A program made the position numbers and the translations under genes. A stretch of DNA of 64,000 bases, from the NCBI GenBank assembly GCA_021399435.1, contig JAJTUP010000016.1:868001-932000 (forward strand). The letters run 5' to 3'. This document shows positions 32,743 through 45,145 of the stretch, piece after piece. The notes below the pieces were generated by a model, which made no database searches, had not been told where the DNA came from, and saw nothing but the letters and a program-made list of their open reading frames with translations. Positions within the stretch are counted from its first letter, which is position 1; each line of letters opens with the position of its first letter. The stretch comes from Diaporthe sp. PMI_573 (lineage: Eukaryota > Ascomycota > Sordariomycetes > Diaporthales > Diaporthaceae).

Positions 32743-34541
32743 ATGGCAACGCTGTCTATGCTGTTGTGGCCTGCATTCGGGCTCCTAGCCTGGACGCTGT
32801 ACTGCAACCTCTGCCTCTTCCGGAACTATCTGGTGGCTCGCAAGATTGGCGTGCCTCTGCGCGTCATCCCTATTGATCATGTCAACCCTTTGTGGATGCT
32901 GGTAGACACAAAGGTCCTTTCGCTTTTTAAGAAGCTTCCGGGCGCCTTGGGTGACAACAGCTTCACACGGTATAACTTTCGAACATGGGAGATGTACGAC
33001 CGTTGCCACTCACATCATGAGATGGGCGATGCCTTCATTATCGTAACTCCCAGGAGGAATTGGCTGTACCTTGCCAATCCTGATGTCATCATGGATATGT
33101 TCCGGCGACGATCCGAATTTCCACAGTGCATTGAGCTCACTGAAATGCTCGACGTTTTCGGGAAAAACCTGGGCACCGTGAGTTCACCCATCTAAGCCTT
33201 TGTGAAAAACAATACCATATCATCAACTGACACACTTTCACAGGTTGAGGGCCAACAATGGAAGACCCAACGCAAGATGATAGCTACTTGTTTCAATGAG
33301 CCGAACAACGAGATCGTCTGGTCGGAAAGCCTCGTACTCGCTCGTGACATGCTGAAGTACTGGTCCGAGAGACCCTCCATCACAACATCTGCCGATGATC
33401 TTCGTTCGCTTTCTCTGCATATTCTGGCTTCAGCTGGTTTTGGAAAATCTTCAAAATGGGAAGGACACGACGAAAGAACCAAGAGCAGTGTCTCTGGCGA
33501 CTACAAAGATTCTCTCCGTTCGTGAAAATTGTTTCTTCTTTCAACAGGGTGTATCTTTACTGACGAATCACAGAGTTGATCCTGGAGAATTGTATCCTTA
33601 TCATGGCCCTGGGACCGAAATCATTATCCAAGGCAAGGCCATGGCTTCCTAAATCCTGGAAGCTTGGAATGCTCGCCGACAGATGCGCCGTCTTTCAGGG
33701 CTACATGACGGATCTCTACGAAGAAGAGAAATCCCAAGCCCGACTTCAGACAGGCTCCAGTGCTTCAAAGACGCTGATGAGCTCGCTCGTCCGCGCCTCG
33801 CAAGATGAGGCCAAGAATGGAACCGGTCTGACGGAGAGCGAAATCTATGGGAACATGTTTATGCTCAACTTTGCCGGCCACGACACTACTGCACATACCT
33901 TCACATTCGCCATACATTTCCTGGCAGCAAACCCGGCTGTACAAGACTGGGTTTCAGAGGAAGTACACACTGTGCTCGGCGACAACCGGGACGACTGGGA
34001 TTATGCTACCCACTTCCCCCGCCTTAAACGCTGCTTTGCCGTTATGCTTGAGACACTTCGCCTCTATACGCCTGTTCCTGTGGCCAAGTGGACAGCCACG
34101 GGCACGGCATCACTTGATATCGCCGGAAAGACAATTGTTATACCACCGAACACCATGGTGATCCCCAGTTATGCGACCGTTCACACAGAGCCCAAGTACT
34201 GGGGTTCGGACCCGCTAGTTTGGCGGCCATCACGCTGGGTTCAGGGAACTGCGGGGGCACCTGGCCAGGAGGACCTCGTTAACCCACAGAAGGGTACGTT
34301 TCTGGGTTGGTCCGAGGGCGGAAGAGACTGCCCAGCCCGAAAGTTTTCCCAGGTCGAGTTTGTGGCTACTGTGGCGACCTTGCTTCGGGACTGGAAAGTT
34401 GACCCAGTGCCGCTCGATGGGGAGAGCCCGGATGATGCACGGAAGAGGGTGCTGAACTTGATCAAAGAGGATTCGGGGCCTGTCCTGTTGCTGCAGATGT
34501 TGCACCCAGAGCGTGCTTCTCTGGCATGGAAGAGGAGGTAA
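32743..34541 (+). CDS. Cytochrome P450, classical fungal microsomal type, 3 exons (558 aa)
   Basis: Exons 32743-33177, 33244-33517 and 33574-34541; phases close at 558 residues. The N-terminal anchor is LLWPAFGLLAWTLYC. The C-helix motif is QQWKTQRKMIATCF, the I helix is MLNFAGHDTTAHTF with the full acid-Thr pair, ETLRLYTPVP supplies ExxR, and the heme loop is WSEGGRDCPARKFSQVEF with thiolate Cys489. The residue two after the Cys is Ala instead of Gly, and the loop begins with Trp-Ser in place of the usual Phe. Both are tolerated in some families. The intron 2 donor is the weak GTTCGT; it was chosen because it joins KDSLQ to LILENCILIMALG in frame. The architecture suggests a true monooxygenase reduced by NADPH-P450 reductase at the ER. 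It is first of three co-directional genes (P450, P450, MFS). Confidence 0.9.
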
Positions 34542-35599
34542 ATAATCACCAACATAAGCTGGTAACTGAGAGGAACTCGGCACCACGTTACCACTTGCGT
34601 TGTGGCAATACTGGCAGTGGTAGTACAGACAGAATGTGTAGCATCTCTTGCATGATCACACATCAATTCTGAGTCGGCCAATGAATTAGTCTGATACCGC
34701 TCACGAGTACAAATGAGCTTTTGGCCAAATTGTGGCAAAGTTCCACGATTCGGTGCTATTTCCAATATCCAACCAGGTTCTCGTGCCGGGCTACATAAGT
34801 AGGAACTCATAAGCAGCAATAGAAGATTAGGAACAGTCGTACATCATTTGGCTGAAAAGCAGTACCCCGAGAAGCAACGGCTTGCCGAACAGTTCACGTA
34901 CCCAGGCTGGGCTCTGGATGCTGGCTTTCGTGTCCGGTGGACCTTCACTGAGAGGCTACAACGCAACTCAGCGGCACAGCAAATGGCGAAATTATATTAA
35001 ACAGAACTGTGCGGAGCTGCTGTGGCATTTTACACTAAAGACCAACCCCTCCAACGAGATTTGGCACTCATTCTTACACGGTTCACTGAGCACTGTATAA
35101 CATGGTTCGATTGTGGATATTAGGCGTTGGTGTATCACCAACTGTCATCCGTGACTCCAGTCCAGCCTCACTGGCCTGTCCAGTTAGCTCCAACAGACAA
35201 CATTGAGCCGCTCCACCCAAAGCACTCATGATCCACTGTAATACAACCTTCCTATCGCAACCAGCGCTGCGCCGCTCAGTCTGGGGCGTGTTCAGCATGA
35301 ATCCTTGGTTTGATATCGTAACGGGGTCCATCCAGGTGCCCCACGTCGGTCATTGACGCTATTTACAGCTTGGGGCTTTGCGAGAGCGCTTGTAGGCGAG
35401 AAATGAGCCCAGGATCACGGCAGTCAACGTACCACGCACGAGCATGGAGCGCACAAAATACAGGCAGACACTAGGGCTTGGTCGTGCCGATAGTCAACAC
35501 TTTTAAATCCCGTGGTTTTCATGAGTCTTCGCTGTGCTAGTCGATCTCAAACTTGTGTACGATTCCTGAATTCTCTTACATCGAAACTGGCTAGCCATC
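34542..35599. other. Intergenic region between tandem P450 genes
   Basis: About 1.06 kb with no coding frame recognised. Holds the promoter of the downstream P450. Confidence 0.4.
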
Positions 35600-37430
35600 A
35601 TGTCGTCTACCACTGCTATTGCGATTGCGGGCATTGCCGTTGCTTACATCTTCCTCCGCGTTTTATTGGATCTGACGCAAGATGTGAATGAGCCGCCTAC
35701 TCTCAAAACTTCTTTACCGTTTTTTGGCCCTTTGATTAGTATGATTAGGGAAAAATCATTGTTCTATGTCAGACTCAGGTGAGTACCCCCACAGAGCCTC
35801 GTTGCTAGGAACAGGTGTTGAGAGCCGGATCAAGGCAAAACAAAGACAAAATTTCTGATGACTGATTACAACGTACAGAGACAAGTACAAACTACCCATC
35901 TACACTCTTCGCCTGCCATTCTCACGCGTCTATATCGTCAATGCCACAGAATTGCTCCCTGCCGTGCAGAAGCAGTGGCGCACCCTCAGCTTCACGCCCA
36001 TTCTCGCCGCGGCCGGCCCAGGGCCAATGGGAATGAGTAAAGAAGCTGGTGAGATTCTGCACAGAGACATGGCGAGTGATGAGAACTCAGTAGTGGCGTT
36101 CACTCGCGCCATTCTTCCTGTGTTGGCACCCGGCGAGACGCTCGATCAGATGAATGGACGCGCGGTCGAAGTCATGGCTGAGACTATGGATCATCTCAGA
36201 TATGGAAACGCAGGCGGCCATGTGATCAGCGAGGGAACCGTGGTCGACTTTTGGGGATGGACGCACCATGAAATTCTCATGGCCACAACAGAGGCGGTCT
36301 ACGGCCCCGGGAATCCTTATCGTGAGAAGAGCATTGAGGATGCTTGGAAGTAAGTCCCTAAATTATTGAACGTTCGACTTAAAAGTTGAATTTTGATGTT
36401 TATCTTTATATTTTGACCCCCCCCCCCAAAAGGCACGCGAGCGGTTCCTTGGAAATCATTCTAACGTCGAGGAAACAGCAAATTTGAGCCATCTTATTTA
36501 ACTTTCGCACTTTCTCCATTCAAGGCTATCCTAGCACCGCAGGCTTTCCGCAATCGTGAGATTCTAGCGGCCGCTTGGGTAAAATACCTGGAGAATGGTT
36601 GGCATGAGAAGGCTTCGGGCTTCGCAAAGACCATGTACGACCACCATCGAAGCCACGGCTTCAGCGTCGAAGATATTGCCCGCGCTGAAATCGGGCAATC
36701 TTTCGCTGTGATTGGCACGACCGGCCCAACGGCTTGGTGGATGATGTATCACATCTTTTCCGACCGAGCAGTGCTGGCCGACGTGCGTGGGGAGCTGGAT
36801 GGCCTGGTAAAGGTAACCTCAGACGGTGCTGGCGAGGTTTGCGAGATCAACCTAGCTTGTATTCGGACTAGATGCCCTATCCTTCTGAGCACTTTTAAGG
36901 AGACACTCCGTCACCGCAGCCTCGGAACCGCTGTGAGGATATGCCTTGAAGATCACATGCTCGATGGGCGTTTTCTGCTGAAGAAGGGGGGAATAGTCAT
37001 CATCCCGCAACTCGTTCAACACACTTCGGTATCCGCTTGGGGTGCTGACGCAGACAAGTTCGACCACCTTCGATTCGTTAAAGGCGCAAGCGGCAAGAAG
37101 GTTAACCACACAGCGTTTCGGGCATTTGGAGGCGGACACACTCTGTGCCCTGGCAGACACTTCTCGACTACCGAGATGATGGCTTTCGTAGCGCTTATGG
37201 TCCTGCAGTATGATATTGTCCCCCTAGGGGATGGCAAAGACAGCGCTGGAAAGTGGAAAGAGCCGACATGGAAGAAGAGCCCCGTTGTTGCTACTTTTCC
37301 AGTGCCAGATGAGGATTTCAAGGTCCGCATGTTGCCCAGGGACTCGAGAAGATGGAAGATCAAGTTTGAAGGAGAGAGTGGTGGAGCGAAAGCTATGGAG
37401 ATCACGGAAGAAGATATCAAGCATTTGTGA
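35600..37430 (+). CDS. Cytochrome P450, CYP7/CYP8-like fungal type, 3 exons (533 aa)
   Basis: Exons 35600-35778, 35879-36349 and 36479-37430; phases close at 533 residues. The short N-terminal anchor is IAIAGIAVAYIFLRVLL, then PFFGPLISMI. The I helix reads AVIGTTGPTAWWMMYHIF, without the usual acidic residue. ETLRHRSLGTAVR carries ExxR. The heme loop is FRAFGGGHTLCPGRHFS with thiolate Cys440; the usual Arg three residues before the Cys is replaced (GGHTLC). These traits match the prostacyclin-synthase-like/CYP7-like fungal P450s such as oxysterol-type hydroxylase annotations, for which substrates are rarely known. Intron 2 contains a C run. Together with the upstream P450 and downstream exporter it forms a co-directional set, suggesting a shared small-molecule pathway, but no core synthase is visible. 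Confidence 0.9.
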
Positions 37431-38495
37431 GGTGCATGGCTTTCCCTAGGACTCAAACTACCTGTGCCAGTGTTGATAGATTTGCTTGACATAGTAATTC
37501 CTGCTGTCTAATTGTTTACCACACACGATGCCATCGTGCACCTCGAGTTTCTTACCGGCAGGGAGTGGCTCGCATGTACATGCCCGTGACTCGAAAGAAT
37601 AAGAGCGGTTTTCCCAATAGCATGTGGTCTCACTGAAACTTGACCGAGATAATCACAAGAGGGCAGTTAATTCCGTGCACAAGATTTTCTCTGACTAGGT
37701 CTCAACCCGATTTTTCCCTTCTTCCCCCTCGGCTTTTCATTTCCCTTTCATCCAGAAGACCCTTTGTTTTGGGGGGAGGGGGCTGTGGCTGCACTGGGCG
37801 AGCTGAAAAAGATGGTCGTCGGGTTCTCGGTCATTTCGGTTGAACTCCCGCCAACACCTCCGCGCCAAGTAGCACTTTTCTCTTCTCTTCCAGGAAAGTA
37901 GCATTATCTGCTCAACTTTCACGGCTGATAGAACAACGAAAATGATTCATGTGTCACGCGATCGCAATCACCATCGCCCTGAAACGGTTCATGCCCGTGT
38001 GCGGCGAAGTAAAAAAACAGTTGGGCCGGCCCTGTAAGTTCAAGGTGGGTCTCAAGGTAGCTTGGTGCCAACAAATGTATTAACCTCGCGCAGATTTTCA
38101 CGCCATGAACCAACCGGTCGGCTGGCAGGGTATGCGAGTACCTACACTAGGAATAGTCACAGCTGGTGCCATCCCTGCTTGACGGACCACATGCCTACTG
38201 TGTAGGCATGAATGTATCGAACATCCGCATGATACTTGTGAACTACCTCAGCGCGGTTTGTGATGGGTCCAATCCGTTACTTGGGACGATGCTACCCAAG
38301 CTCCGCTTTGATGGCTACTTCGTAGTCGAATTGGTTGGCATCCACTCGATTTCGTGTCCATCAAGGGAGTGCAACGATCATTCTGGACTCTCAGATATTC
38401 CCAGTACATAACTTCTTGCTTGTTCAAATGTATTCCAGTGTTTTGAGCATCGAGAGACCTCGCATTGCCCATCAGAAACCGGAACCGAGTAGCAA
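37431..38495. other. Intergenic region upstream of the MFS gene
   Basis: About 1.06 kb with no gene recognised. G runs and C runs near 37770-37790 only. Confidence 0.4.
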
Positions 38496-40661
38496 ATGGA
38501 TAAGAAAGACGAAGTCATCACGGCAACGGCAGAAGCCGTACCAGAGGACAAGGCGTCGGTACAAGCCGCTGAAACCTATCTTGGTTCCTGGCGTCTCGTG
38601 ACTGTCATCGGCTCTCTTTGTCTCGGTATATTTCTCTTCGGCCTCGACACCAACATTATCGGCACGGCAATTCCTCGCATCACAACAGATTTCCACTCTT
38701 TGCCCGACGTTTCGTGGTATGGCTCGTCATATCTTCTGACCGTCACAGCTTTTCAGCCATTGTTCGGTAGTCTTTTTAAATTCTTTAACGCAAAAATTGT
38801 TTACCTGGCTTCGCTTTTGGTTTTTGAAGGCTCGTAAATCCCATCTCATTTTGCATATCTTTTCTCACAACGCATGCTGACATCTTCTTGCCTGTAGTGG
38901 GCTCCGCTATCTGTGCCTCGGCACCTTCGTCCGCTGTCCTCATTCTCGGACGGGCTATCCTCGGTTTTGGTGCTGCTGGTCTTCTCCAAGGGGCGCTTGC
39001 CATCATCTCCTATGTCGTCCAACTTGACAAAGTGCCTTTATTCCAGGGAATAGTCGTGAGTTCTTTGGGCATCAGTGTTTGTATTGGGCCAGTGCTTGGT
39101 GGCGTTCTTACAGAGTACACTAGCTGGAGTATGGGTTCCTCTCCCTATTATTCGTCGCCAAGAACTAGGCTAACGAACTCTAGGATGGTGTTTCTGGATG
39201 TATGAGTCTGTCCTATGTTCCTTTTGACATGGTTTTCGTGCTGACCATAGCGGAACTCAGCAATATCCCTGTTGGTGTTCTTGTTATTGCCGTTGTCTTC
39301 CTCTTTGTGCCCATCAAGCAATCTTCAAACCAGGCAGACCGACGACTACCCCTACGGTCCAAACTTAGACACATGGACGCCGCCGGGACAATCCTATTCT
39401 GTGGCTCTGTCTGCTGCTTGCTGTTGGTGCTGACGCTAGGCGGCTCGTCCTCTTATCCCTGGAACTCCGCCCGTTGTATTGGTCTTTTCGTTGGGGCTGG
39501 CGTCTTGGGATTGTGTTTCTGCTTTTGGTTACAGAAGCGTGGCGAGGTCTCACTGATTCCTCTGCGTGTTTTGTGGAAGCGATCAATCTGCATGGGAGCC
39601 CTGACATTATTTGGTCTCGGCATGGCAAGCCAGACAGTGAGAACCGAATTTCACAGCGGCTTCAAGATGCAAAGAGATACTAATCATCTCTCTTTAGTAC
39701 GCCTATTATTTGCCAATTTTCTTCCAAGCTGCTCAGGGAGTATCAACGACTCAAAGCGGGGTTCAATTCATTGCATTGGTCATTCCAATGATATTCGCGA
39801 TCGGGGTTGTTGGAGCCATCGTGTCGCGATGGGGGCATTATGTGAGGATGCAGCCCTTCCTCCACCGAGCAGTCACATAACTAAGCCCCTGCAGGTTCCG
39901 TATCTCATTGCCGGCGTTGCCATAGCAAGTATTGGCGCCAGCCTTCTGTGCACCATTAGCATATCCACATCGACAGTTCAGTGGGCGGGATTCATGGTTA
40001 TGACTGGCATCGGCATCGGCATCGCGCAGCAGCTCCCATATACAGCCATCCAGGCGGTTCTTGAGTGAGTAGAGACATTGAGCTCAACTAGAAAGAGATG
40101 ATCCTGACAAATGCGCGAAGACCAGAAGACGTAGCCACAGGCAATGGTGAGGTTCGACTGCATCTACACTACGGTTCCGTGCTAATAAAAAACAGCGATT
40201 GCCGTCTTCTCATCTCAACTTGGCGGGTATGTGTACCACCCGATGCCGCCACGAGATTGTTATTTGAAGTCTCTCCGCTAATACCTTCTTCAAGGGCCCT
40301 TGCACTTGCTATCGCGCAAAATCTATTGATCAACAAACTCGACACCTCAGTTGCTCAGCACACAGACATGGTGCCCCCCGAATACGTGATCGCCGCTGGC
40401 GTTTCCGGCCTTGGCTCCTTGACGGCCTCGCCAGCAGTGCTTCTCGCGTTGCGGCAAGCATACTCGGAAAGCGTGCGCTACACGTTCATCTTAGCAGTGG
40501 CTGCTCTATGCTTCGCTTTCTTGCCGGCTTGCGCAATGGAGAGGGTCAACATCAAGCAAGTCGCAGAAGAACGGCAGCGATTGCAAAAGCAAAGCAAGGC
40601 GGAGGAGGCATTCACCGAGGTCACACATGAGGTCAAGGAAGGCGACAAGACGGAACATTGA
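38496..40661 (+). CDS. MFS drug/metabolite exporter, DHA 14-helix type, 9 exons (564 aa)
   Basis: Exons 38496-38829, 38898-39128, 39184-39199, 39261-39636, 39698-39841, 39895-40064, 40121-40146, 40196-40226 and 40295-40661. The phases close at 564 residues, the normal 14-TMS length. Family motifs are GLDTNIIGTAIPRITTDF, WYGSSYLLT, RAILGFGAAGLLQG (motif B), GPVLGGVLTEYTSWRWCFWI (motif C plus start of TM6, built from three exons), VLEPEDVATGNAIAVFSSQL and AIAQNLLINKL. Exons of 16, 26 and 31 nt are required to restore the conserved motifs. Intron 1 seems to use a GC donor (AAG/GCTCGT) with a CTGAC branch and TAG acceptor, because no GT donor gives LVFEVGSAICA. The proton-antiport exporter is predicted at the plasma membrane or a vesicle. 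Its position beside two P450s suggests export of, or self-protection from, their product. Confidence 0.9.
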
Positions 40662-41713
40662 GTGACTGCTTGAGATCGCATTCAGTCCAGAGATGAAAGT
40701 CTGGGAACGAAGCTGTGAGCATGATTAAAACTATTGCTCTCCACGACAAAAGTACTACACGAGTTCCAAAGATACATGGAGACACCAGAGCTTACACAAG
40801 CATGACAAGTGAGAAGCTTACCAATTAGCACACTGCATGTCAATTGCTCATCTTCCGATCGTCTATGCGTGCCGTCTTCGTCCCCCGTTGCCATCTTTTC
40901 AAGCCGACAACATTGAGTTGTAATTTGAAGCTGAGTATTAATATCTCTTACCTAGGTGGTATTGATGACTGAGCAGCAAGAATCTCCTCAGGCTTGGGCT
41001 AGGCCAAGTGTAATACGTCGAAAACGCCTGCATACGTACGTACGGCATGATTAGCTGTAAGAAATCCCTGGCCTTGCCAATCTGCACGACAACTAGGAGT
41101 AGATAGCTAGCTAGCTAGCTACAGCATCACCAAGCAGGAAAACAAATAAGAACCCGTTAACATGCAATGTCCGCCCCGCTCATAGTAGTAATCAATAAAT
41201 CGAGGAAGCGACATACAAAAGGAAGATAGAGAAAACAAACACCACCCTAATCCAGAACCCATACCGGACCAGACCATCGGTCAATCAGCCGCCTGCCTTG
41301 GTGAAGAGGGAGGGTGCGTCATGCCTTGGCGTCTATTAATATCCAATAACGCCTGTCCCGGCCAGAATTTCCCGCCTTTCCCTGGCTCTCATCTTTTGGT
41401 TTACGCAAGGAATCCAAGCAAGTAAAGCAAGAGCAGGAAAATGAAGATATAGGAAAGAAAACAGGAAGGGAAGGCAGGTAGGAGGAGGTATAGGCGAAGC
41501 AAGACGGAGTACAAGAAGAGGACGCGCTGCTGATCCCGCTCAGTAAAATCAAGACCCTGCTCGAACATCGTACACAAAAGGTGGAAGGGGGTTTCCCCTT
41601 TGCCTGACAGATATACCACCAATGTCGATGGGCCGCTCTTGTGGCCCAGAGGCCATAAATGGGAATTCTCGTCCCCAGTTCCCCCTTGGCCACGACAAGG
41701 GCTACATAGGCTG
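40662..41713. other. Intergenic region between convergent genes with short tandem repeats
   Basis: Contains ACGT repeats around 41034-41043 and a GCTA repeat at 41106-41120. No gene recognised. Confidence 0.45.
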
Positions 41714-43806
41714 TCAGACAGACCCATTCTCGACAAAATTGTCATTGATGAAGATCAGGTCCTCGAGCCACTCGTCCCCGGGCGGCCCGCACAGCATGGT
41801 GTCGCCGCAGTCGGGCGGCACAGGCGACGGGCTGAGCTCGTCGCCCAGCGGACTGGGTGCAAGGCTGCTGGACGCAAATCCGCTCGAATGGCACGTGTCG
41901 GCGTCCCGCGTCGGGCTGGGGCTTGGGTCCAGGTCCGGCGGCGCGAGATGCTCCATGTCCACGATGTCCAAGGACGGCAACCCGTCCAGGCGCATATCCA
42001 TGCCGAGGTCATCCTCCGTAGTGGTCATGATGGCGGCGCTGTCGTGCCTGCTGGCGCCCATCGGGGCGAAGCTCGGCCCGTTGTGGATGTGGTTGTTCCC
42101 GCTGAGGTGGGGTTGGGGCGGCTGGCTGAGGTCTCCCGGCGGGACTATGGTTGGCGGCGCATTGGGGTCTGAAGAGGCATTGGCTCCCGGCACACCCTCC
42201 TTCTTCTTCGGTGGCCTGCCTCGCTTGGCCGGCTCCTTGCGTTTCGTCCCTGGGGGAGCCCCGATACAGTTGCCCCTGCCTTGGTGTCGGTGTAGTGCGT
42301 CTGCGCGGCTGAAGTCGCGGCCACAGGGGCATACCCACTTCTTGTGCACATCGTGGGTCCGCAGATGTCTTCGCAGGTCGTGGGACCGCACAAAGAGTTT
42401 CCCACAGAAACCGTACGGACATTTGTACTGTCTGTCGTCCAGATGCGTTTGTATGTGCGCCTTGCAGTTCTCCTTGCGCTCGAAGAATTGTCCGCATGTC
42501 TTCTCCTCGCTCGATCCGTCCTTGTTGGCAATCTGTTCAATCCATTTGCAGATATACTTCTTGTTGGCATCAGTCCCTGTGGAGGCCTTGTCACCACCGC
42601 TGCCGGAATCTTGTGATAAGGCTCCAGGTGGAGACTCAGTCTCGCCAATGAGCTCAGAGATCTGTTCTGGCTTGATGGTTGACTCGACACGGTATTGCTC
42701 CATGTCGCCATCCGCCAGACTCACCACACTGTTGATGCTTTGTAGGCTCTGTGTACGCTGGTGGGCGCGCATGCGCCGGGTTGGACTTGGGGACTGGCGG
42801 CTTCGGTTGGGGCTTCCAGATCCTCTCGGAGTTTGCATTGGGCGTAGGTCGGGTGCGGTCTGCAGCAGATTCCCGTGGGGGTGTGGGCTTGCGTGGGAGA
42901 AACTATGGCGCGTTGGCGAGGGATCTGGGGTTCGGATGAGGTGTTCTATGACGGCTTCCCTGGTAGGAGACGGCTGCCGTGCGTGCAGCAGGGAGTCCTT
43001 GAGGGGATTGCTGTGGTGTGTCGGCGAGGGCTCGGGAGTAGACACAAAATCTCTGAAGCTCTGCCTTGTGGGAGACTGCTGCGGTGTTCGGATGAAGTTG
43101 TGCATATCGGTGGACTGCGAGTCTGGCCCGGGACTGAAGCTGGTGCACAGCGGGGACGCCGTCCGCGACGGGATCATGGTTGACTCTGGAGCACCGCTGA
43201 AGGGGTTGTTATTGTTGAAGGCGAACGTCGTCTGGCCCGGAGACGGCATGGGAGACGACTCGTAGAAGGAGCCGCCGGGCACCGAGCCCAGGGGACCGCC
43301 GAAGCCGGCCAGGTCGAAGTTGGTCAACTCCTCGTTGAGGCTCTCCAGCGCTGTGCCGGGTGACATGACTGGCGAGTAGTATGCTGGACGATGGTTAGCG
43401 ATTTCTATACACCAGCGGCGTGCCTGTGCCCTTCGCGCCGGCCAATGGCTGGAAACGCACCCATGTTGTCCTCGAAGTTGTTCGGGGCAAAGACATCTCC
43501 CACGCCGATGAGCCCGTTCGAATTGGTCCTCTGCATGGGGCTGTGGAGGAAGACGGGCGGGCGCAGCTGGTGGTGGTTTGGCGTTCGAGGCAGATTGGGG
43601 ATGGCGCTCAGGCTCTGGCCCCGGCGGTGGTGTGTTGGTGTCGAAGGCATGGCCTGCGGTGGCATGTGGAAATTGTTGAACTCTGCGTCCTGGCCCTGGC
43701 CCTGGCCCTGGCTGTGTTGCTGGTGGTGGTGGTGCTGCTGCTGGTGATTGTGCTGCTGGTGTGGATGTTGCGAGTGCTCAAACTTGAGGGGCGAGCCTGA
43801 CCACAT
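41714..43806 (-). CDS. C2H2 zinc-finger transcription factor, Swi5/Ace2 type (671 aa)
   Basis: Exons 43461-43806 and 41714-43383, joined by a 77-nt intron (donor GTGCGT, phase 1, acceptor CAG). The upstream frame to 43875 has no ATG, so the first Met (MWSGSPLKFEH) was chosen. The N-terminal part is His/Gln-rich and very rich in SPTR/TPxxSP sites, so phosphorylation by CDK or a proline-directed kinase is likely. The C2H2 fingers follow: CKWIEQIAN..CGQFFERKENCKAHIQTH, then YKCPYGFCGKLFVRSHDLRRHLRTH and WVCPCGRDFSRADALHRHQ with the trailing GRGNCIGA, the signature of fungal Swi5/Ace2-like regulators. A basic segment (GTKRKEPAKRGRPPKKK, AT-hook-like) comes next as a probable nuclear signal. The C-terminal region is acidic and Pro/Ser-rich, a likely activation domain. 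Role likely in cell separation or development; the target set is unknown. Confidence 0.88.
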
Positions 43807-45145
43807 GTTGATCTCGAGGGCCTGGTCTTGGAGGACGCAGGCACGCAGGCAAGATTTAACCGGGGAGGTGTTCACGGGATGGATTGGACGGTGGATCAGC
43901 TGTAAACAATGGGAAGCAGAGGTGGGATGGGCCGTGGATATGGACGACTAAAAAAAGGAAAAGAGCGTTGCAACAGGCATTACGCAGGAGTCTGATTGGC
44001 CGCCTCCGCAGTTTGTTGCAGCTGAGAATGTCAACTCTGCATGTGTGCTAGGGTATGTGTGTGTGTGTGTGTTTCCGAGTGTGTTGGTCTGGCTGGCTGT
44101 GTGGCATGGTATGCGTGCAGGTGTGTCTGTCTGTGTGTCTGTCTGATGTGGTGCCTCTTGTCAGCCTGATCTCGCGAGGACGTGCCAGGCAGCCCAACCA
44201 AGCCCAGGTGGATTGGCGCCAGGGTGGGTCGTCACGACCGTCCCGGGCATAGTTGGATGGAGCCCCGTCAACATTGTGACGATCTGTTGCGGGGCAACCG
44301 TTTTGGCGACGCGATCCCACCACGAACGGCGCCGACCTCGCGTTTCGGTGGGGCCACAAGCTCCCTGCAGGCCAATCCCCTGTCAGTGCAGTCCCAGTCC
44401 CGTTCCCGCAGCCCGTTTTCCCGATTTGCCCGTTTGGGAGCTGCTCGCACTCGCGGTTCTCAGCTCTGATCTGACCCTGTGCAATCCTTGACCTTGCCCG
44501 GTTGAGTGAATCCTCTGGAATTGCATCATCATGGAACTCTTTACACCCCTGTTCTTCGTCCACCGCTCTCTGGTCAACATGTCCAAGATTAAACGGTCGC
44601 CAAATCTCAACATGCCCTGCTGGGTTTTGGTCTCGAGGACTCTGCCAACTCACCGGTGAGAAACCTGAGATCCATATCTAGACGTCGGGCCGTCATGCTG
44701 TTCAGCGGGTCTGCCTGACTGTCTTGCTTTTGGGGCTTTCGGGAGGACAAGTCAGATGTACCACATTCCTGTAGTGTACAGCGCACCCAGCTTTTTCCCG
44801 AGGATTACTGGATTCCCGAGTCATTTTCTCGTACTCCGATGACTCCGGAGAAGCCATCGCTCCACCTCGGAGCCGGCCACTTGTCGCAGGTTCCCTTGTT
44901 TTGGCAGACGTCCGCTTGCTGTTCTTGGATACATGCCTGTGCCACGAGTCGAGGTCTCCTGTTGATCAGTGCCCGAGCAGCCACTCGGACTGGACTTGGC
45001 GAACCACACGCGCTTGCGGCGTCAGATGCTGCATCTAGATTTAGCTTCCGCGAGTCCTGACATCACTGTAAATGCAACAAATTCCTCCATGGCACTCTGT
45101 AATACCTTATCTCGTCCCTGAGAGCCTGCTTGCTGCCATAAAGCC
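43807..45145. other. Divergent promoter region with GT-rich microsatellites
   Basis: Shared upstream region of the zinc-finger gene (-) and the acyltransferase gene (+). An unsupported minus-strand frame crosses the GT repeats. No gene recognised. Confidence 0.45.
44056..44146. repeat. GT and GTCT microsatellites
   Basis: A pure TG/GT run spans 44056-44072, followed after about 45 bases by an imperfect GTGTCTGTCT tract to about 44146. Confidence 0.85.

Noticed and set aside
26567..40661. A complete secondary-metabolite gene cluster
   Set aside because: No core synthase, precursor peptide or pathway-specific regulator was seen, so only a tailoring/export grouping is claimed.
44048..44653. 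201-codon minus-strand frame ending in His/Thr repeats
   Set aside because: The frame is a product of the GT microsatellite and surrounding low complexity; there is no start context or domain.
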